DNA from: Pseudomonas sp. GM79
GTDB taxonomy: Bacteria > Pseudomonadota > Gammaproteobacteria > Pseudomonadales > Pseudomonadaceae
NCBI RefSeq assembly: GCF_000282495.1
Contig: NZ_AKJE01000038.1
Coordinates: 1 to 45,455, forward strand
Reading direction: 5' to 3'
Length of the DNA: 45,455 nucleotides
The translations under genes were made by a program, and so were the position numbers. Numbering within the stretch: the stretch's first letter is position 1; every line of letters begins with the position of its first letter. The notes under the pieces are model-generated. The model worked only from the letters and a program-made list of their open reading frames with translations, was not told the origin of the DNA and searched no databases. Of this stretch, positions 1-9,023 are shown piece after piece.

Positions 1-246
1 CCCCCGCCAATGGCTCGGACGCAACTCGCTGCGACCGCTCCAGTCGGCAAGCCGCTGCTGGTATTGCCAGGCGCTTTGGCGGGCGCTGCGTCCGAACAGG
101 AAAAAGTACAGCACGATGCCGTACAGCAGTGGGCTCAGCAGTCGGCGACCCAAGACTTTTGCGCAAAGCGCAGTGAACTTCATCAACCAGAAGCTGCCGC
201 GCTCCTGGCGGTCGGCCCAGTGCTGTTTGTCTGCGTTGTCGCTCAT
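1..246 (-). CDS. LpxL/HtrB-like acyltransferase of the aryl-polyene cluster (partial, N-terminus only)
   Basis: The reading frame starts at 246 and runs off the left edge, so only the first 82 residues are visible. The start reads MSDNADKQHWADRQERGSFW, followed by a hydrophobic stretch near residues 40-52, which fits the membrane-anchored N-terminus of LpxL-family acyltransferases. Aryl-polyene clusters commonly carry such a gene next to a family 2 glycosyltransferase, where it probably loads the polyene or a related acyl chain onto a membrane lipid. Its ATG overlaps the stop of the upstream glycosyltransferase (ATGA), so translation is probably coupled. The catalytic H(X)4D motif lies outside the window, so the family call rests on the N-terminus and on context. 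Confidence 0.7.
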   Translation of the reverse strand, partial: MSDNADKQHWADRQERGSFWLMKFTALCAKVLGRRLLSPLLYGIVLYFFLFGRSARQSAWQYQQRLADWSGRSELRPSHWRG

Positions 247-977
247 GCTCGCCACCGTCGCCAGAGGATTACCGGTGCGCGCAGCAACATGCCGAAGAAC
301 AGCCGGGTGTGCATGCTCGAAATCAGTACATTGTCGTGGAACAGACGGAAATGCGAGACGCCATCCAGAGGGTAATGAACCCTGGTTTTCAGCCACTGCA
401 TCGGCTGATTGCGCCAGGCCAGGCGCACCAGGATGTCGGAGTCGAAGTCCATACGCTTGCCGATCCTGGCCGAGTCGATCAGTGCCAGGGTCGGTGGCAA
501 TGGGTAGACACGGAAGCCGCACATGGAGTCGCGAATCTGCAACGACAGGGTGTTGATCCAGACCATCACATGGGTCAGGTAGCGGGCGTATAAACGGCCT
601 TTCGGCACGCTGGCGTCGTATTGCGGATAACCGCAAATCACCGCGTCGGGATAGGCGCGTGAATGTTCGATGAAGACTTTGACGTCTTGCAGGTCGTGCT
701 GGCCGTCGGCGTCCACCTGCAAGGCGTGGCTGAAGCCCAGGCGCGACGCTTCGCGCAAGCCGGTCATCACCGCGCCGCCCTTGCCCTGGTTGACGGTGAG
801 CCTGATCAGGTAAACCCGGTCTCGCCGGGCCAGTTGGTCAAGCACCTTGGCGCAGGCAGGACTGCTGGCATCGTCCACCAGAATGCAGGGCAGGCCGCTG
901 GCAAGCAGCGCATCGACCACGGCGGTGATTGCGGTTTCGTGGTTGTAGACCGGGATGATTGCGCAGGGGTTATGCAT
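243..977 (-). CDS. family 2 glycosyltransferase of the aryl-polyene cluster
   Basis: A 244-residue GT-A fold enzyme of the GT2 type. It opens with IIPVYNHE, has the nucleotide-binding segment LVDDASSPAC, the NQGKGGAVMTG segment and the metal-binding DADGQHD. The predicted role is transfer of a sugar from a nucleotide-sugar or polyprenyl-sugar donor during assembly of the polyene lipid at the inner membrane. The start at 977 is preferred because GGAGG lies 9 bases upstream. An upstream in-frame start at 1064 would put the N-terminus inside a REP palindrome. The gene is downstream of the ligase/dehydratase gene, separated only by that repeat, and overlaps the next gene by ATGA. The exact sugar and acceptor cannot be read from the sequence. 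Confidence 0.85.
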   Translation of the reverse strand: MHNPCAIIPVYNHETAITAVVDALLASGLPCILVDDASSPACAKVLDQLARRDRVYLIRLTVNQGKGGAVMTGLREASRLGFSHALQVDADGQHDLQDVKVFIEHSRAYPDAVICGYPQYDASVPKGRLYARYLTHVMVWINTLSLQIRDSMCGFRVYPLPPTLALIDSARIGKRMDFDSDILVRLAWRNQPMQWLKTRVHYPLDGVSHFRLFHDNVLISSMHTRLFFGMLLRAPVILWRRWRA

Positions 978-1020
978 GATCAGAAACCTCCACAGAACCC
1001 TTGTTTTGAAGGCGCTTGCT

Positions 1021-1129
1021 GTGGCGAGGGAGCTTGCTCCCGTTCGAGTGCGAAGCGCTCGCAATGAAGTCTGCGTTGGTTGATTTGGGGGCCGCTTCGC
1101 AGCCCAGCGGGAGCAAGCTCCCTCGCCAC
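1021..1129. repeat. REP pair (inverted repeat) inside the aryl-polyene operon
   Basis: A perfect 22-base inverted repeat: the arm at 1021-1042 (core GGCGAGGGAGCTTGCTCCC) is mirrored at 1108-1129, with about 65 bases between. It is a Pseudomonas REP variant (GAGGGAGCTTGCTCCC) that differs from the GAGCGGGCTTGCTCGC type seen elsewhere in this window. It fills the only sizeable gap inside the operon and could dampen transcription or protect the upstream message. Confidence 0.85.
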
Positions 1130-1132
1130 AGG

Positions 1133-2815
1133 TTATGCATCGCTTGACGCCTCCAGCAAAATCCGCCCACTGGAGCAGGTAGCGGTTTCATTGCGATAGG
1201 CGAAATACAATTTACTGCGCGCCGAGTCGAAGCGCAGGTGCAGCTGGATTTCATCACCGGGGCGTACCAGTTGCTGGAATTTCAGTACTTCCATACCGGA
1301 AAATTTTGCCGGCAGATTCATCAATTGCTGGCCCAGGCTCAATGCCCAATCCACCTGCACCACACCGGGCAATACCGGCGCTCGGGGAAAGTGGCCGCTG
1401 AAATACGCCAGGTCTGGCGGGACCGCCAGTTGCAGGCTCCACTCGCCATCGACTTCGAGCTGCTCCAGCACTTGCGGCGCTTTTGGACGGGGTGCCAGCA
1501 GCAAGGCTTCCACCTCGGCCTGGGGCAGTTTGCCTTGCGCGTTCAGCGGTAGCTGCCGCAACAAGCGCCAGCGGCGTGGCAGGGCCAGCGTTTCACAATG
1601 TTGACTCAGATGCTGACGCAAGGCTTGAGTAAGGCTGCGTCGACCCTGATTGCGCAAGGCACGCAGGCCTCGCTCGCTGAGTACCAGCAGCGCCCCTAAT
1701 GAAGCGCGGTTTTCCTGAACCACACCGAGGCGCGCTTCGGCGACCCAGTCGTGAGCCGTCAGCGCTTGTTCGAGCATCGGTAGCGAGATACGTTTTTCTT
1801 CCAGTTTGACGATTCGGTCCAGCCGTCCCAACAGCTCGAAACGGCCGTCGGCGGCGATGCGCGCGGCATCGGCGGTGTGTTCAATATGGCCGGCCGGCAA
1901 GTACGGTGAGGCGATAAGCAGGGCGCCATCGCTGTCCTGGCTCAGCGCAACATCGGCGAAGGGCTGCCAGAGATGCTGGCCCTGACGCCAGGCGATGCCG
2001 CCGGTTTCCGAACTGCCGAAGATTTCTGTCGGCCATTGTTGCAGGCGCTCATGCAGGCTTTGCGCCGCTTCGGCGGGCAGCGCGCCACCGGAGGAAAACA
2101 CTCGGCGCACCGCGCCCAGCGCTGGCCAGTCGAGGTTGTCGCCCATGCGCTTGAGCAGCGCCGGGCTGGCGACCCAGGCGAAGGCCGGGTGTTCGCGGCT
2201 GGCGCGCTGCAAGTCTTCAGGGAAGGCCAATTGCTTGCGGACGAACGAGCGCCCGGCGCACAACGGCCACAGCACCCGAAACAGCAACCCGTAGATGTGC
2301 TGCGTGGCAACGCTGCCGATGATGCAGGCCTCGCCCAGATCTGCGCCCCACAGGTGCTCCAGCGCTTGGACTTCATTGGCCAGTTGGCGCAGGGTTTTGT
2401 CGATGCGCTTGGGGGCACCACTGGAACCGGAGGTGCACAGGCTCAGTTGACAGCGATCCAGATCCAGCGGGCTGGCCGGCAGCGGTGGATGACGATAATC
2501 GCTCAGGTGCGCGTCGGTAGCCTGATCGGTCAGCCACAGATCGACCTCGGTCGACCAGCGCTGGCGAGTCTGCGCTTGCAGGTCGGCGGGCAACAGTACG
2601 CTGACCCCTGCACGCCAGGCGCCGAGCAGGGCAATGGCCAGGTCGGCAGCGTCCTCAAGGTGCACGGCGATGCGCTGTACCCCCTGAGCTTGCAGGCCGG
2701 CAGCCAGGCTCAGGGCCTGTTCGCACAATTGCGCATGATTCAACGCCGGTTCGACCGTCACGGCACGGTCCGGCTGAGCCTTGAGCAACAGTTGCTCAAG
2801 TGTTATCCAATTCAT
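1133..2815 (-). CDS. acyl/aryl-AMP ligase fused to a C-terminal hot-dog (ApeI-like) dehydratase domain
   Basis: A 560-residue two-domain protein. Residues ~20-430 are an ANL-superfamily adenylate-forming enzyme: P-loop [12 protein letters not shown] near residue 125, [11 protein letters not shown] near 265, and [15 protein letters not shown] near 330. It should activate an aryl acid starter with ATP and pass it to a carrier protein. Residues ~445-560 resemble FabA/FabZ-like hot-dog dehydratases of the ApeI type ([18 protein letters not shown]), which dehydrate 3-hydroxyacyl-ACP during polyene growth. The ATG at 2815 is chosen because it overlaps the stop of the preceding gene (ATGA) and has AAGAGG 7 bases upstream; a start at 2848 would overlap that gene by 37 bases. 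In many aryl-polyene clusters these two activities are separate proteins, so the fusion is notable. Substrate identity is inferred from context. Confidence 0.85.
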   Translation of the reverse strand: MNWITLEQLLLKAQPDRAVTVEPALNHAQLCEQALSLAAGLQAQGVQRIAVHLEDAADLAIALLGAWRAGVSVLLPADLQAQTRQRWSTEVDLWLTDQATDAHLSDYRHPPLPASPLDLDRCQLSLCTSGSSGAPKRIDKTLRQLANEVQALEHLWGADLGEACIIGSVATQHIYGLLFRVLWPLCAGRSFVRKQLAFPEDLQRASREHPAFAWVASPALLKRMGDNLDWPALGAVRRVFSSGGALPAEAAQSLHERLQQWPTEIFGSSETGGIAWRQGQHLWQPFADVALSQDSDGALLIASPYLPAGHIEHTADAARIAADGRFELLGRLDRIVKLEEKRISLPMLEQALTAHDWVAEARLGVVQENRASLGALLVLSERGLRALRNQGRRSLTQALRQHLSQHCETLALPRRWRLLRQLPLNAQGKLPQAEVEALLLAPRPKAPQVLEQLEVDGEWSLQLAVPPDLAYFSGHFPRAPVLPGVVQVDWALSLGQQLMNLPAKFSGMEVLKFQQLVRPGDEIQLHLRFDSARSKLYFAYRNETATCSSGRILLEASSDA

Positions 2816-3357
2816 GGGCGGCCTCTTACCCGTTGTCGTATCAGCCATTCAATGGCAAACATCAGGCCGATCAATCCATAGGAGATCAGGCCGGTGTACA
2901 ACATCCACCAACTCAGTGGCGCCCAAAGGGTCAGGGCAGTGGCGCACAAGCCGTTGCAGAGAAAAAACAAGCACCAGGCAATCGTCACCTGACGGGTGTA
3001 GCGAATGGCCCTGGCCGGCAACTCCGGCTCTCGCAGACGGGCCAGGCGTTCAATCATCGGCGGGCCATATTTCAGGCTCAGGCCGAACAGTACCAACATG
3101 AACGCGCTGATCAGCACCGGGTACCAGCGCAGCAGCACCGGGCTGTCGAACAGCGCCAGCAGCAGGCAGAACGCGATGGCGACCACGGCCATCCACAGGC
3201 TGCCAGGCCGCCGCTCGCCAGTCAGCGCCCGCGCCAGCCACAGGCTGCCCAGCAGCAGAGCGAACTGCCACGGGGCAAAATGCTCCATGCCGAAATACAC
3301 CGCAAAGGGGTACAACAGGCCTGCCAGCAGCAGGACCAGGCCGATCAATCGGCTCAT
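2812..3357 (-). CDS. small integral membrane protein of the aryl-polyene cluster
   Basis: A 181-residue very hydrophobic protein with about five to six membrane segments. It starts MSRLIGLVLLLAGLLYPFAV and ends with charged residues IRQRVRGRP. It belongs to the COG4648-like predicted membrane proteins that accompany the two carrier proteins and the acyl ligase in aryl-polyene clusters. Its biochemical function is not established; a scaffold or transport role at the inner membrane is a guess. It overlaps by ATGA both the ACP gene upstream and the ligase gene downstream, so it is embedded in a translationally coupled operon. Confidence 0.75.
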   Translation of the reverse strand: MSRLIGLVLLLAGLLYPFAVYFGMEHFAPWQFALLLGSLWLARALTGERRPGSLWMAVVAIAFCLLLALFDSPVLLRWYPVLISAFMLVLFGLSLKYGPPMIERLARLREPELPARAIRYTRQVTIAWCLFFLCNGLCATALTLWAPLSWWMLYTGLISYGLIGLMFAIEWLIRQRVRGRP

Positions 3358-3608
3358 GCGGCCGGTTGAACCAGACGGTAGACCGCCTCGACCACGTCGC
3401 TGACGGTACGCACCGATTTGAATTCTTCGGCGGCGATTTTCTTGCCGGTCTGGCGTTTGATGTGATCGATCAGGTCGACCGCATCGATGCTGTCGATTTC
3501 CAGATCCTGATACAGGTTGGACCCCAGACTGATGCGCTCGGGCTCCAGCTCGAAGAGTTCGACCAGAGCATCGCGCAGGGTATTGAAAATATCGTCACGA
3601 GTTTGCAT
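3354..3608 (-). CDS. acyl carrier protein (second of two in the aryl-polyene cluster)
   Basis: An 84-residue acidic four-helix carrier protein. Ser40 in the DSIDAVDL motif is the expected 4'-phosphopantetheine attachment site. It would carry the starter or the growing polyene between ligase, ketosynthase, ketoreductase and dehydratase. The stop overlaps the ATG of the membrane-protein gene, and the gene lies 9 bases downstream of the other ACP gene. The two carriers differ enough (DSIDAV versus DSVDAL) to suggest separate roles, such as starter loading versus chain extension, but that is inference from other aryl-polyene systems. Confidence 0.9.
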   Translation of the reverse strand: MQTRDDIFNTLRDALVELFELEPERISLGSNLYQDLEIDSIDAVDLIDHIKRQTGKKIAAEEFKSVRTVSDVVEAVYRLVQPAA

Positions 3609-3617
3609 GGTCCGGTC

Positions 3618-3878
3618 TCAAGCTGCCTGTTTTGCAGTGACGAACGCCGCAAGGCTCGCCACGTTGGTGAAGTGATTACGGGTGTCCTTGGCGTCGGCAT
3701 CGATTTTGATGCCGTACTTTTTCTGGATGGCCAAGCCGAGTTCCAGGGCGTCTACCGAGTCCAGGCCCAAACCTTCGCCGAACAGCGTTTGTTCATCGCC
3801 GATATCATCGACGCTGATGTCTTCGAGGCCCAGGGCTTCGATGATCAGTTCTTTTATCTCACGGTGTAGATCGCTCAT
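3618..3878 (-). CDS. acyl carrier protein (first of two in the aryl-polyene cluster)
   Basis: An 86-residue carrier protein starting MSDLHREIKELIIEALGLED, with the phosphopantetheine serine at residue 41 in GLGLDSVDALEL. The start at 3878 has GGAG about 10 bases upstream. A longer frame to 3920 adds a non-ACP-like N-terminus and is rejected. The gene overlaps the end of the acyltransferase gene by 20 bases. As with its neighbour, the call is secure at family level; the exact step it serves is inferred from the operon. Confidence 0.9.
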   Translation of the reverse strand: MSDLHREIKELIIEALGLEDISVDDIGDEQTLFGEGLGLDSVDALELGLAIQKKYGIKIDADAKDTRNHFTNVASLAAFVTAKQAA

Positions 3879-4668
3879 CTTCGGCGAGCTCCTTAATAAA
3901 GTAATGGTGCAAATAATCATTGAGCTTGCGCGAGGCCTGAGGCGCAGGCCCTTGCGTAGCGAAGGCCTGTGGGTCTATATCGGCCCCGACGCGAAAACTG
4001 AAGTGCACGCGGCGTTTGGGAATCCGATACCAGGGTTCGGCCTTGGTCAATGTGGTCGGGCTGACCTTGATGATCACCGGGGTGAGGATTCTCGCACCGC
4101 GCAGGGCGATTGCCGCGCCCCCCCGATGAAAGGCCGGCGGTTTGCCGGGTTGGGTGCGGGTGCCCTCGGGAAAGATGATCAGGGTCTGACCGCTTTTCAA
4201 CGCGTCGGCAGCGGCGTCGAGCATATCCATGCTGCCATCGTTGCTGATGTAATCGGTGCGGCGTAGCGGGGCGCGGGTGAACGGGTTTTCCCAGAGGCTT
4301 TTCTTGACCACACAGTTGGAGTGGCCCACCAGGCCGATCAAAAACACCACATCGATCAACGAGGGGTGATTGGCAACGATCATTTGCCCTGGCCGTCCGA
4401 GTTTTTCCGCGCCCTGGATGTCATAAGTCAGCACGCCAGTGCGAGCCATGAACCGAATGAAAAACCAGAAACAGCGGCTCACTGTCTGTCGGGCACGCTG
4501 ACGATGGGCCTGAGCGTCTCCCGGCAGGCAACTCAGCAGCGGGAATACCACCAATCGCAGGCATAGCCCGCCCAACCCGAACAGGGTGAAGCTTGCGGCA
4601 GTGGCCAGCAGGCGCCAGTAATAGGCGTCGCGGTTTTTATCGGTCACAGGTTGCGTTGCCAGGTCCAT
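3859..4668 (-). CDS. PlsC-family (1-acyl-glycerol-3-phosphate-like) acyltransferase of the aryl-polyene cluster
   Basis: A 269-residue membrane-associated acyltransferase. A hydrophobic N-terminal segment at about residues 18-45 is followed by NHPSLIDV (the NHX4D-type catalytic motif), a central basic region and FPEGTRTQPGK, the second PlsC signature. It probably transfers the polyene from its carrier protein, or another acyl chain, to a glycerolipid-like acceptor. The start at 4668 (MDLATQPV) is chosen; an upstream start at 4794 would overlap the previous gene by 150 bases and reads as out-of-frame translation of it. As chosen, the overlap is 25 bases. It overlaps the first ACP gene by 20 bases at its other end. 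Confidence 0.85.
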   Translation of the reverse strand: MDLATQPVTDKNRDAYYWRLLATAASFTLFGLGGLCLRLVVFPLLSCLPGDAQAHRQRARQTVSRCFWFFIRFMARTGVLTYDIQGAEKLGRPGQMIVANHPSLIDVVFLIGLVGHSNCVVKKSLWENPFTRAPLRRTDYISNDGSMDMLDAAADALKSGQTLIIFPEGTRTQPGKPPAFHRGGAAIALRGARILTPVIIKVSPTTLTKAEPWYRIPKRRVHFSFRVGADIDPQAFATQGPAPQASRKLNDYLHHYFIKELAEDERSTP

Positions 4669-5369
4669 ACACGATTTTTCCAGGCATGTTGGCAGGTCGT
4701 TTGCTGGCCGAGCAGGGTACGCAACAGATTCAGGGCATGGGGCCAGTGGGTTTTGGACAACGCTTGCGTGGTGCTGTTCAGCGACAGCTGCCACTGATTG
4801 CCAGGCGTAATCAACAGGCCCACCGCGTAGGGGAATGGCACATCGTCGATCCAGGCCGAGTAGGCTTCGGGCGGTTGCTCTTCTGTCACTACCAGCAGTA
4901 CCGCGGGCGCGCCTTCCTCAAGCAGCGCCGCCGCTTCTAGCATGCCGTGTTCAAGGCCATCGCCAGCCGCGGCGAGGGCGGTCATTTCGCTGGTTTCGCC
5001 ACGCATGATCGACCACAGGCCGATCACCGCGTTGTGCACCGACAAGCTGAACTGAGTGGGCGACAACGGTTGATCAGTCGCCAGATCGCTGAGAATGTCG
5101 AAGGTGCGCGGGGTTTCGCCATGGCGGGAAATAAAGACCAACGGTAGGTCCTGGCGACCATCGGCCAAAGGCCAGCCGACGCTGAACGCCATCCGCGCCA
5201 GACGGCTGAGTCGCCGACGCTGCATGGCCGGCAGAAACGACACATCGGGGGCGGCATCGCTGCGCTCGAGCACGATCGGTTGCCGGCTCCAGGCCTGCCA
5301 GTCATCCACGCTTTCAAGCCCGGGGGCCCACGCGCGCCATTGGGCGATGTTGAAGTTGATCACAGACAT
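4644..5369 (-). CDS. beta-ketoacyl synthase-like protein, chain-length-factor type (first gene of the aryl-polyene operon)
   Basis: A 241-residue protein resembling only the N-terminal half of ketosynthases (the Ketoacyl-synt_2 type). The segment FSLSVHNAVIGLWSI matches the core helix of KAS enzymes, but the position where active ketosynthases have the nucleophilic cysteine is not cysteine. Such subunits act as chain-length factors or helpers beside an active ketosynthase in type II polyketide systems. It is about half the length of a full KAS, which is normal for this family. It is the promoter-proximal gene of the minus-strand operon and overlaps the acyltransferase gene by 25 bases. The active ketosynthase must be encoded outside the window. 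Confidence 0.75.
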   Translation of the reverse strand: MSVINFNIAQWRAWAPGLESVDDWQAWSRQPIVLERSDAAPDVSFLPAMQRRRLSRLARMAFSVGWPLADGRQDLPLVFISRHGETPRTFDILSDLATDQPLSPTQFSLSVHNAVIGLWSIMRGETSEMTALAAAGDGLEHGMLEAAALLEEGAPAVLLVVTEEQPPEAYSAWIDDVPFPYAVGLLITPGNQWQLSLNSTTQALSKTHWPHALNLLRTLLGQQTTCQHAWKNRVWTWQRNL

Positions 5370-5458
5370 TCATCCCGCCCCTGCGGGCTTCCTTTTGACG
5401 CGGTGAGCCGCAAAAATCGCGGCAGACCTTACGTGGCGCTTAACGCCGAGTGGCGCGC

Positions 5459-5487
5459 ATTATCCCGGTGCGGCGGGCGTGTAGCAA
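5459..5487 (-). promoter_or_regulatory. candidate sigma-70 promoter of the aryl-polyene operon
   Basis: On the minus strand, TTGCTA (5487-5482) and GATAAT (5464-5459) are separated by exactly 17 bases, a good fit to the -35 and -10 consensus. Transcription would begin near 5452 and give a leader of about 80 bases before the ATG at 5369. No other equally good pair was seen in the 357-base divergent region shared with the parA-like gene. Not experimentally supported. Confidence 0.5.
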
Positions 5488-5492
5488 ATGCT

Positions 5493-5520
5493 GGTTACAT
5501 TTTGTGCAACGAAATGTACC
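5493..5520. promoter_or_regulatory. imperfect palindrome next to the aryl-polyene promoter, candidate operator
   Basis: GGTTACATTT (5493-5502) and AAATGTACC (5512-5520) form an inverted repeat with one unpaired T and a 9-base spacer, ending 6 bases upstream of the proposed -35 box. The position suits an activator or repressor site. The cognate regulator is unknown. The rest of 5370-5726 holds no convincing gene; a weaker pair GTAGTCC (5645-5651)/GGACTAC (5683-5689) lies near the parA-like gene. Confidence 0.35.
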
Positions 5521-5726
5521 GTCTGGTTCGCAAAAAAGCTGTCGTTTGGCCATTATCCACGTTGCGTCGGACATGTCTGTCGGCTCTATCGGCTGTCGTT
5601 GGGCGAGTTGGCGGTTTTTTTCGACGGAAATTACCAATGACTGTGTAGTCCCGATGCCAGCAAGGTAGCTAAGCAGCGCCGTGGACTACTACACTCGGTC
5701 ATTCTTTGATACACGGAGGTTTTGAC

Positions 5727-6497
5727 ATGCGGCGCGTGGTGTTCAATCAGAAAGGTGGCGTGGGCAAGTCGAGTATTGCCTGCAATCTGGCGGCGGTCAG
5801 TGCCAGCGAAGGCTATCGCACGCTGTTGGTGGATCTCGATGCCCAGGCCAACTCCACTCAATACCTGACGGGACTCACCGGTGACGATATTCCGATGGGG
5901 ATCGCTGACTTCTTCAAGCAGACTCTGTCCTCCGGGCCGTTCTCGAAGAAAAACCAGGTCGATATCTACGAAACTCCATTCGATAACCTTCACGTCGTTA
6001 CCGCGACCGCCGAGCTGGCTGACTTGCAGCCCAAGCTTGAGGCCAAGCACAAGATCAACAAGCTGCGAAAATTGCTCGAGGAACTGGACGGCGATTACGA
6101 CCGAATCTACCTCGATACGCCGCCAGCACTGAATTTTTATGCCGTCTCGGCCTTGATCGCCGCTGATCGTGTGCTGATTCCCTTCGATTGCGACAGTTTT
6201 TCGCGTCAGGCGCTGTATGGCTTGCTGGCGGAAATCGAAGAATTGAAGGAAGACCACAACGAAGGGCTGGAGGTTGAAGGCATTGTCGTCAACCAGTTCC
6301 AGGCCCGCGCCAGTTTGCCTCAACAGATCCTCGACGAACTGATCGCCGAAGGGCTACCGGTGTTGCCTGTGTACCTGGCCAGTTCAGTGCGGATGCGCGA
6401 ATCCCATCAGGCCAACACGCCGCTGATCCATCTCGATCCACGACACAAACTGACGCTGCAGTTCGTCGACCTGCACAACCTGCTGGAAAACACCTGA
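5727..6497 (+). CDS. ParA-family ATPase (orphan, chromosomal)
   Basis: A 256-residue deviant-Walker ATPase. The Walker A motif KGGVGKSS lies at residues ~9-16, DLDAQANST near 35-43, and the Walker B-like segment IYLDTPP near 120. ParA/MinD-type proteins dimerise on ATP and use nucleoid or membrane binding to position cargo. No ParB-like partner gene is adjacent, so this is an orphan ParA; cargo could be a plasmid-like element, a chemoreceptor array or another complex. The start at 5727 has GGAGG 7 bases upstream; an in-frame ATG at 5706 lies upstream of that ribosome site and is rejected. It is divergent from the aryl-polyene operon. A ParA homologue at a similar place is, as I recall, conserved in other Pseudomonas. 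Confidence 0.85.
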   Translation: MRRVVFNQKGGVGKSSIACNLAAVSASEGYRTLLVDLDAQANSTQYLTGLTGDDIPMGIADFFKQTLSSGPFSKKNQVDIYETPFDNLHVVTATAELADLQPKLEAKHKINKLRKLLEELDGDYDRIYLDTPPALNFYAVSALIAADRVLIPFDCDSFSRQALYGLLAEIEELKEDHNEGLEVEGIVVNQFQARASLPQQILDELIAEGLPVLPVYLASSVRMRESHQANTPLIHLDPRHKLTLQFVDLHNLLENT

Positions 6498-6509
6498 TTA
6501 GCCCATCAT

Positions 6510-6600
6510 GTAGGAGCGAGGCTTGCCCGCGAAGGGGTCATAACAGTCAACATTATCTTTGATTGTCAGACCGCTTTCGCGAGCAAGCCCGCTCCCACAT
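6510..6600. repeat. REP pair downstream of the parA-like gene
   Basis: An imperfect inverted pair of REP sequences: arm at 6510-6536 (core TAGGAGCGAGGCTTGCCCGC) and arm at 6571-6600 (core GCGAGCAAGCCCGCTCCCAC). It lies between convergent genes (parA-like and trxC) and may stabilise or end both transcripts. Confidence 0.85.
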
Positions 6601-6617
6601 TTGGCCTCGTGCAGTTT

Positions 6618-7052
6618 TCAAATCCCCTGACTGCGCAACCAGCTCATCAACTGCGGCAACGGGAAGGCCCCGCTCTGGCGAGCCACTTCCCGGCCGTTCT
6701 TGAACAGAATCAGGCTCGGGATCGAGCGAATCCCCAACTGCGCCGACAGTTGCTGATTTGCCTCGCTGTCCAGCTTGGCCAGCCGACACTTGCCCGCCAA
6801 TTGCCCCGCCGCCTGCTCGAACACCGGTGCAAACGACTTGCACGGCCCGCACCAGTCCGCCCACACATCCACCAGCAACGGCAGGTCGCCCTTGATCTGA
6901 CTGGCGTAATCGCCTTGCTTCAATTCGAATGGTTTGTTGAGCAGGACTTCGGCTTTGCAGCGACCGCATTTTGGATGATCGTTGAGGCGCTCGGCGGGGA
7001 TGCGGTTCAGGCCGTTGCAGTGGGGGCAGGGGATGAGGAGTGGGTCAGGCAT
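6618..7052 (-). CDS. trxC: thioredoxin 2 (TrxC)
   Basis: A 144-residue protein with an N-terminal zinc ribbon (CPHCN near residue 9 and CGRC near 28), followed by a thioredoxin fold with the active site WCGPC near residue 63 and the cis-proline segment RSIPSLILF. TrxC is a cytosolic disulfide reductase induced in many bacteria by oxidative stress; the zinc ribbon tunes its redox potential. The length matches E. coli TrxC (139 residues). The start at 7052 (MPDPLLIPCPHC) is the one that aligns with the family; the frame continues to 7136 but the added residues are not TrxC-like. It stands alone, with REP elements between it and the parA-like gene. Confidence 0.95.
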   Translation of the reverse strand: MPDPLLIPCPHCNGLNRIPAERLNDHPKCGRCKAEVLLNKPFELKQGDYASQIKGDLPLLVDVWADWCGPCKSFAPVFEQAAGQLAGKCRLAKLDSEANQQLSAQLGIRSIPSLILFKNGREVARQSGAFPLPQLMSWLRSQGI

Positions 7053-7269
7053 GATTGGGTTCCGGATGAGTAGGCAATCTATGGCACTGATCTGGAGTCG
7101 GAAATGATGTTTATCAAGGCAGAAATTTGTAGGCAATAACCTTCCTTGGTTTGAGATACACCCTACGAGTGCTGGTGTCCCTGACTGATTGGCTGAGAGC
7201 TGTTCAACTCTTAGTCTTGAGCCCTATTTTCACGCAGCAAGACCGAAGCATCACTAATAGGGAGCAATA

Positions 7270-7491
7270 ATGAGCGATATCGTTAAGCGAGCCGTCGAAC
7301 ACTGGCCATTTGTAGCCTGGCTATTAAAACGACCTGAATCGGAAGCTGAATACAACCTGCTGGCTGAGTCGCGGTATGAATTGCTAGCAATGATGGGCGG
7401 AGAAGAATTACATCCGTTGGAAAACCTGGTGGAGATCATAGGCGACCATATCGAAGCCTATGACCATGAGCGCCGGCCAGTACCAGTCTGA
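7270..7491 (+). CDS. small protein resembling the N-terminal part of HigA-type antitoxins, without an HTH
   Basis: A 73-residue acidic protein with a strong ribosome site (GGGAG about 7 bases upstream). Residues ~22-68 (PESEAEYNLLAESRYELLAM through HIEAYDHERRPVP) read like the helical N-terminal region of HigA/COG5499 antitoxins, in which a segment similar to LADLIEAYEDEHYPI comes just before the DNA-binding helix-turn-helix. Here the frame stops directly after that segment, so the HTH is absent. No HigB-like toxin is visible in the ~215 bases upstream or after the gene. It could be a decayed antitoxin, a stand-alone regulator or an orphan antidote. Homology is judged by eye only. Confidence 0.6.
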   Translation: MSDIVKRAVEHWPFVAWLLKRPESEAEYNLLAESRYELLAMMGGEELHPLENLVEIIGDHIEAYDHERRPVPV

Positions 7492-7511
7492 ATACTCAGT
7501 GTTGTTAAGTC

Positions 7512-9010
<1,499 letters not shown>

Positions 9011-9023
9011 AGGGATAGCACGG

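Noticed and set aside
5440..5637. A 65-codon minus-strand frame with a CxxC-like segment (FRCTKCNQ) upstream of the aryl-polyene operon
   Set aside because: It covers the proposed promoter and palindrome, has no good ribosome site and no recognisable family. The cysteine pair is probably chance.
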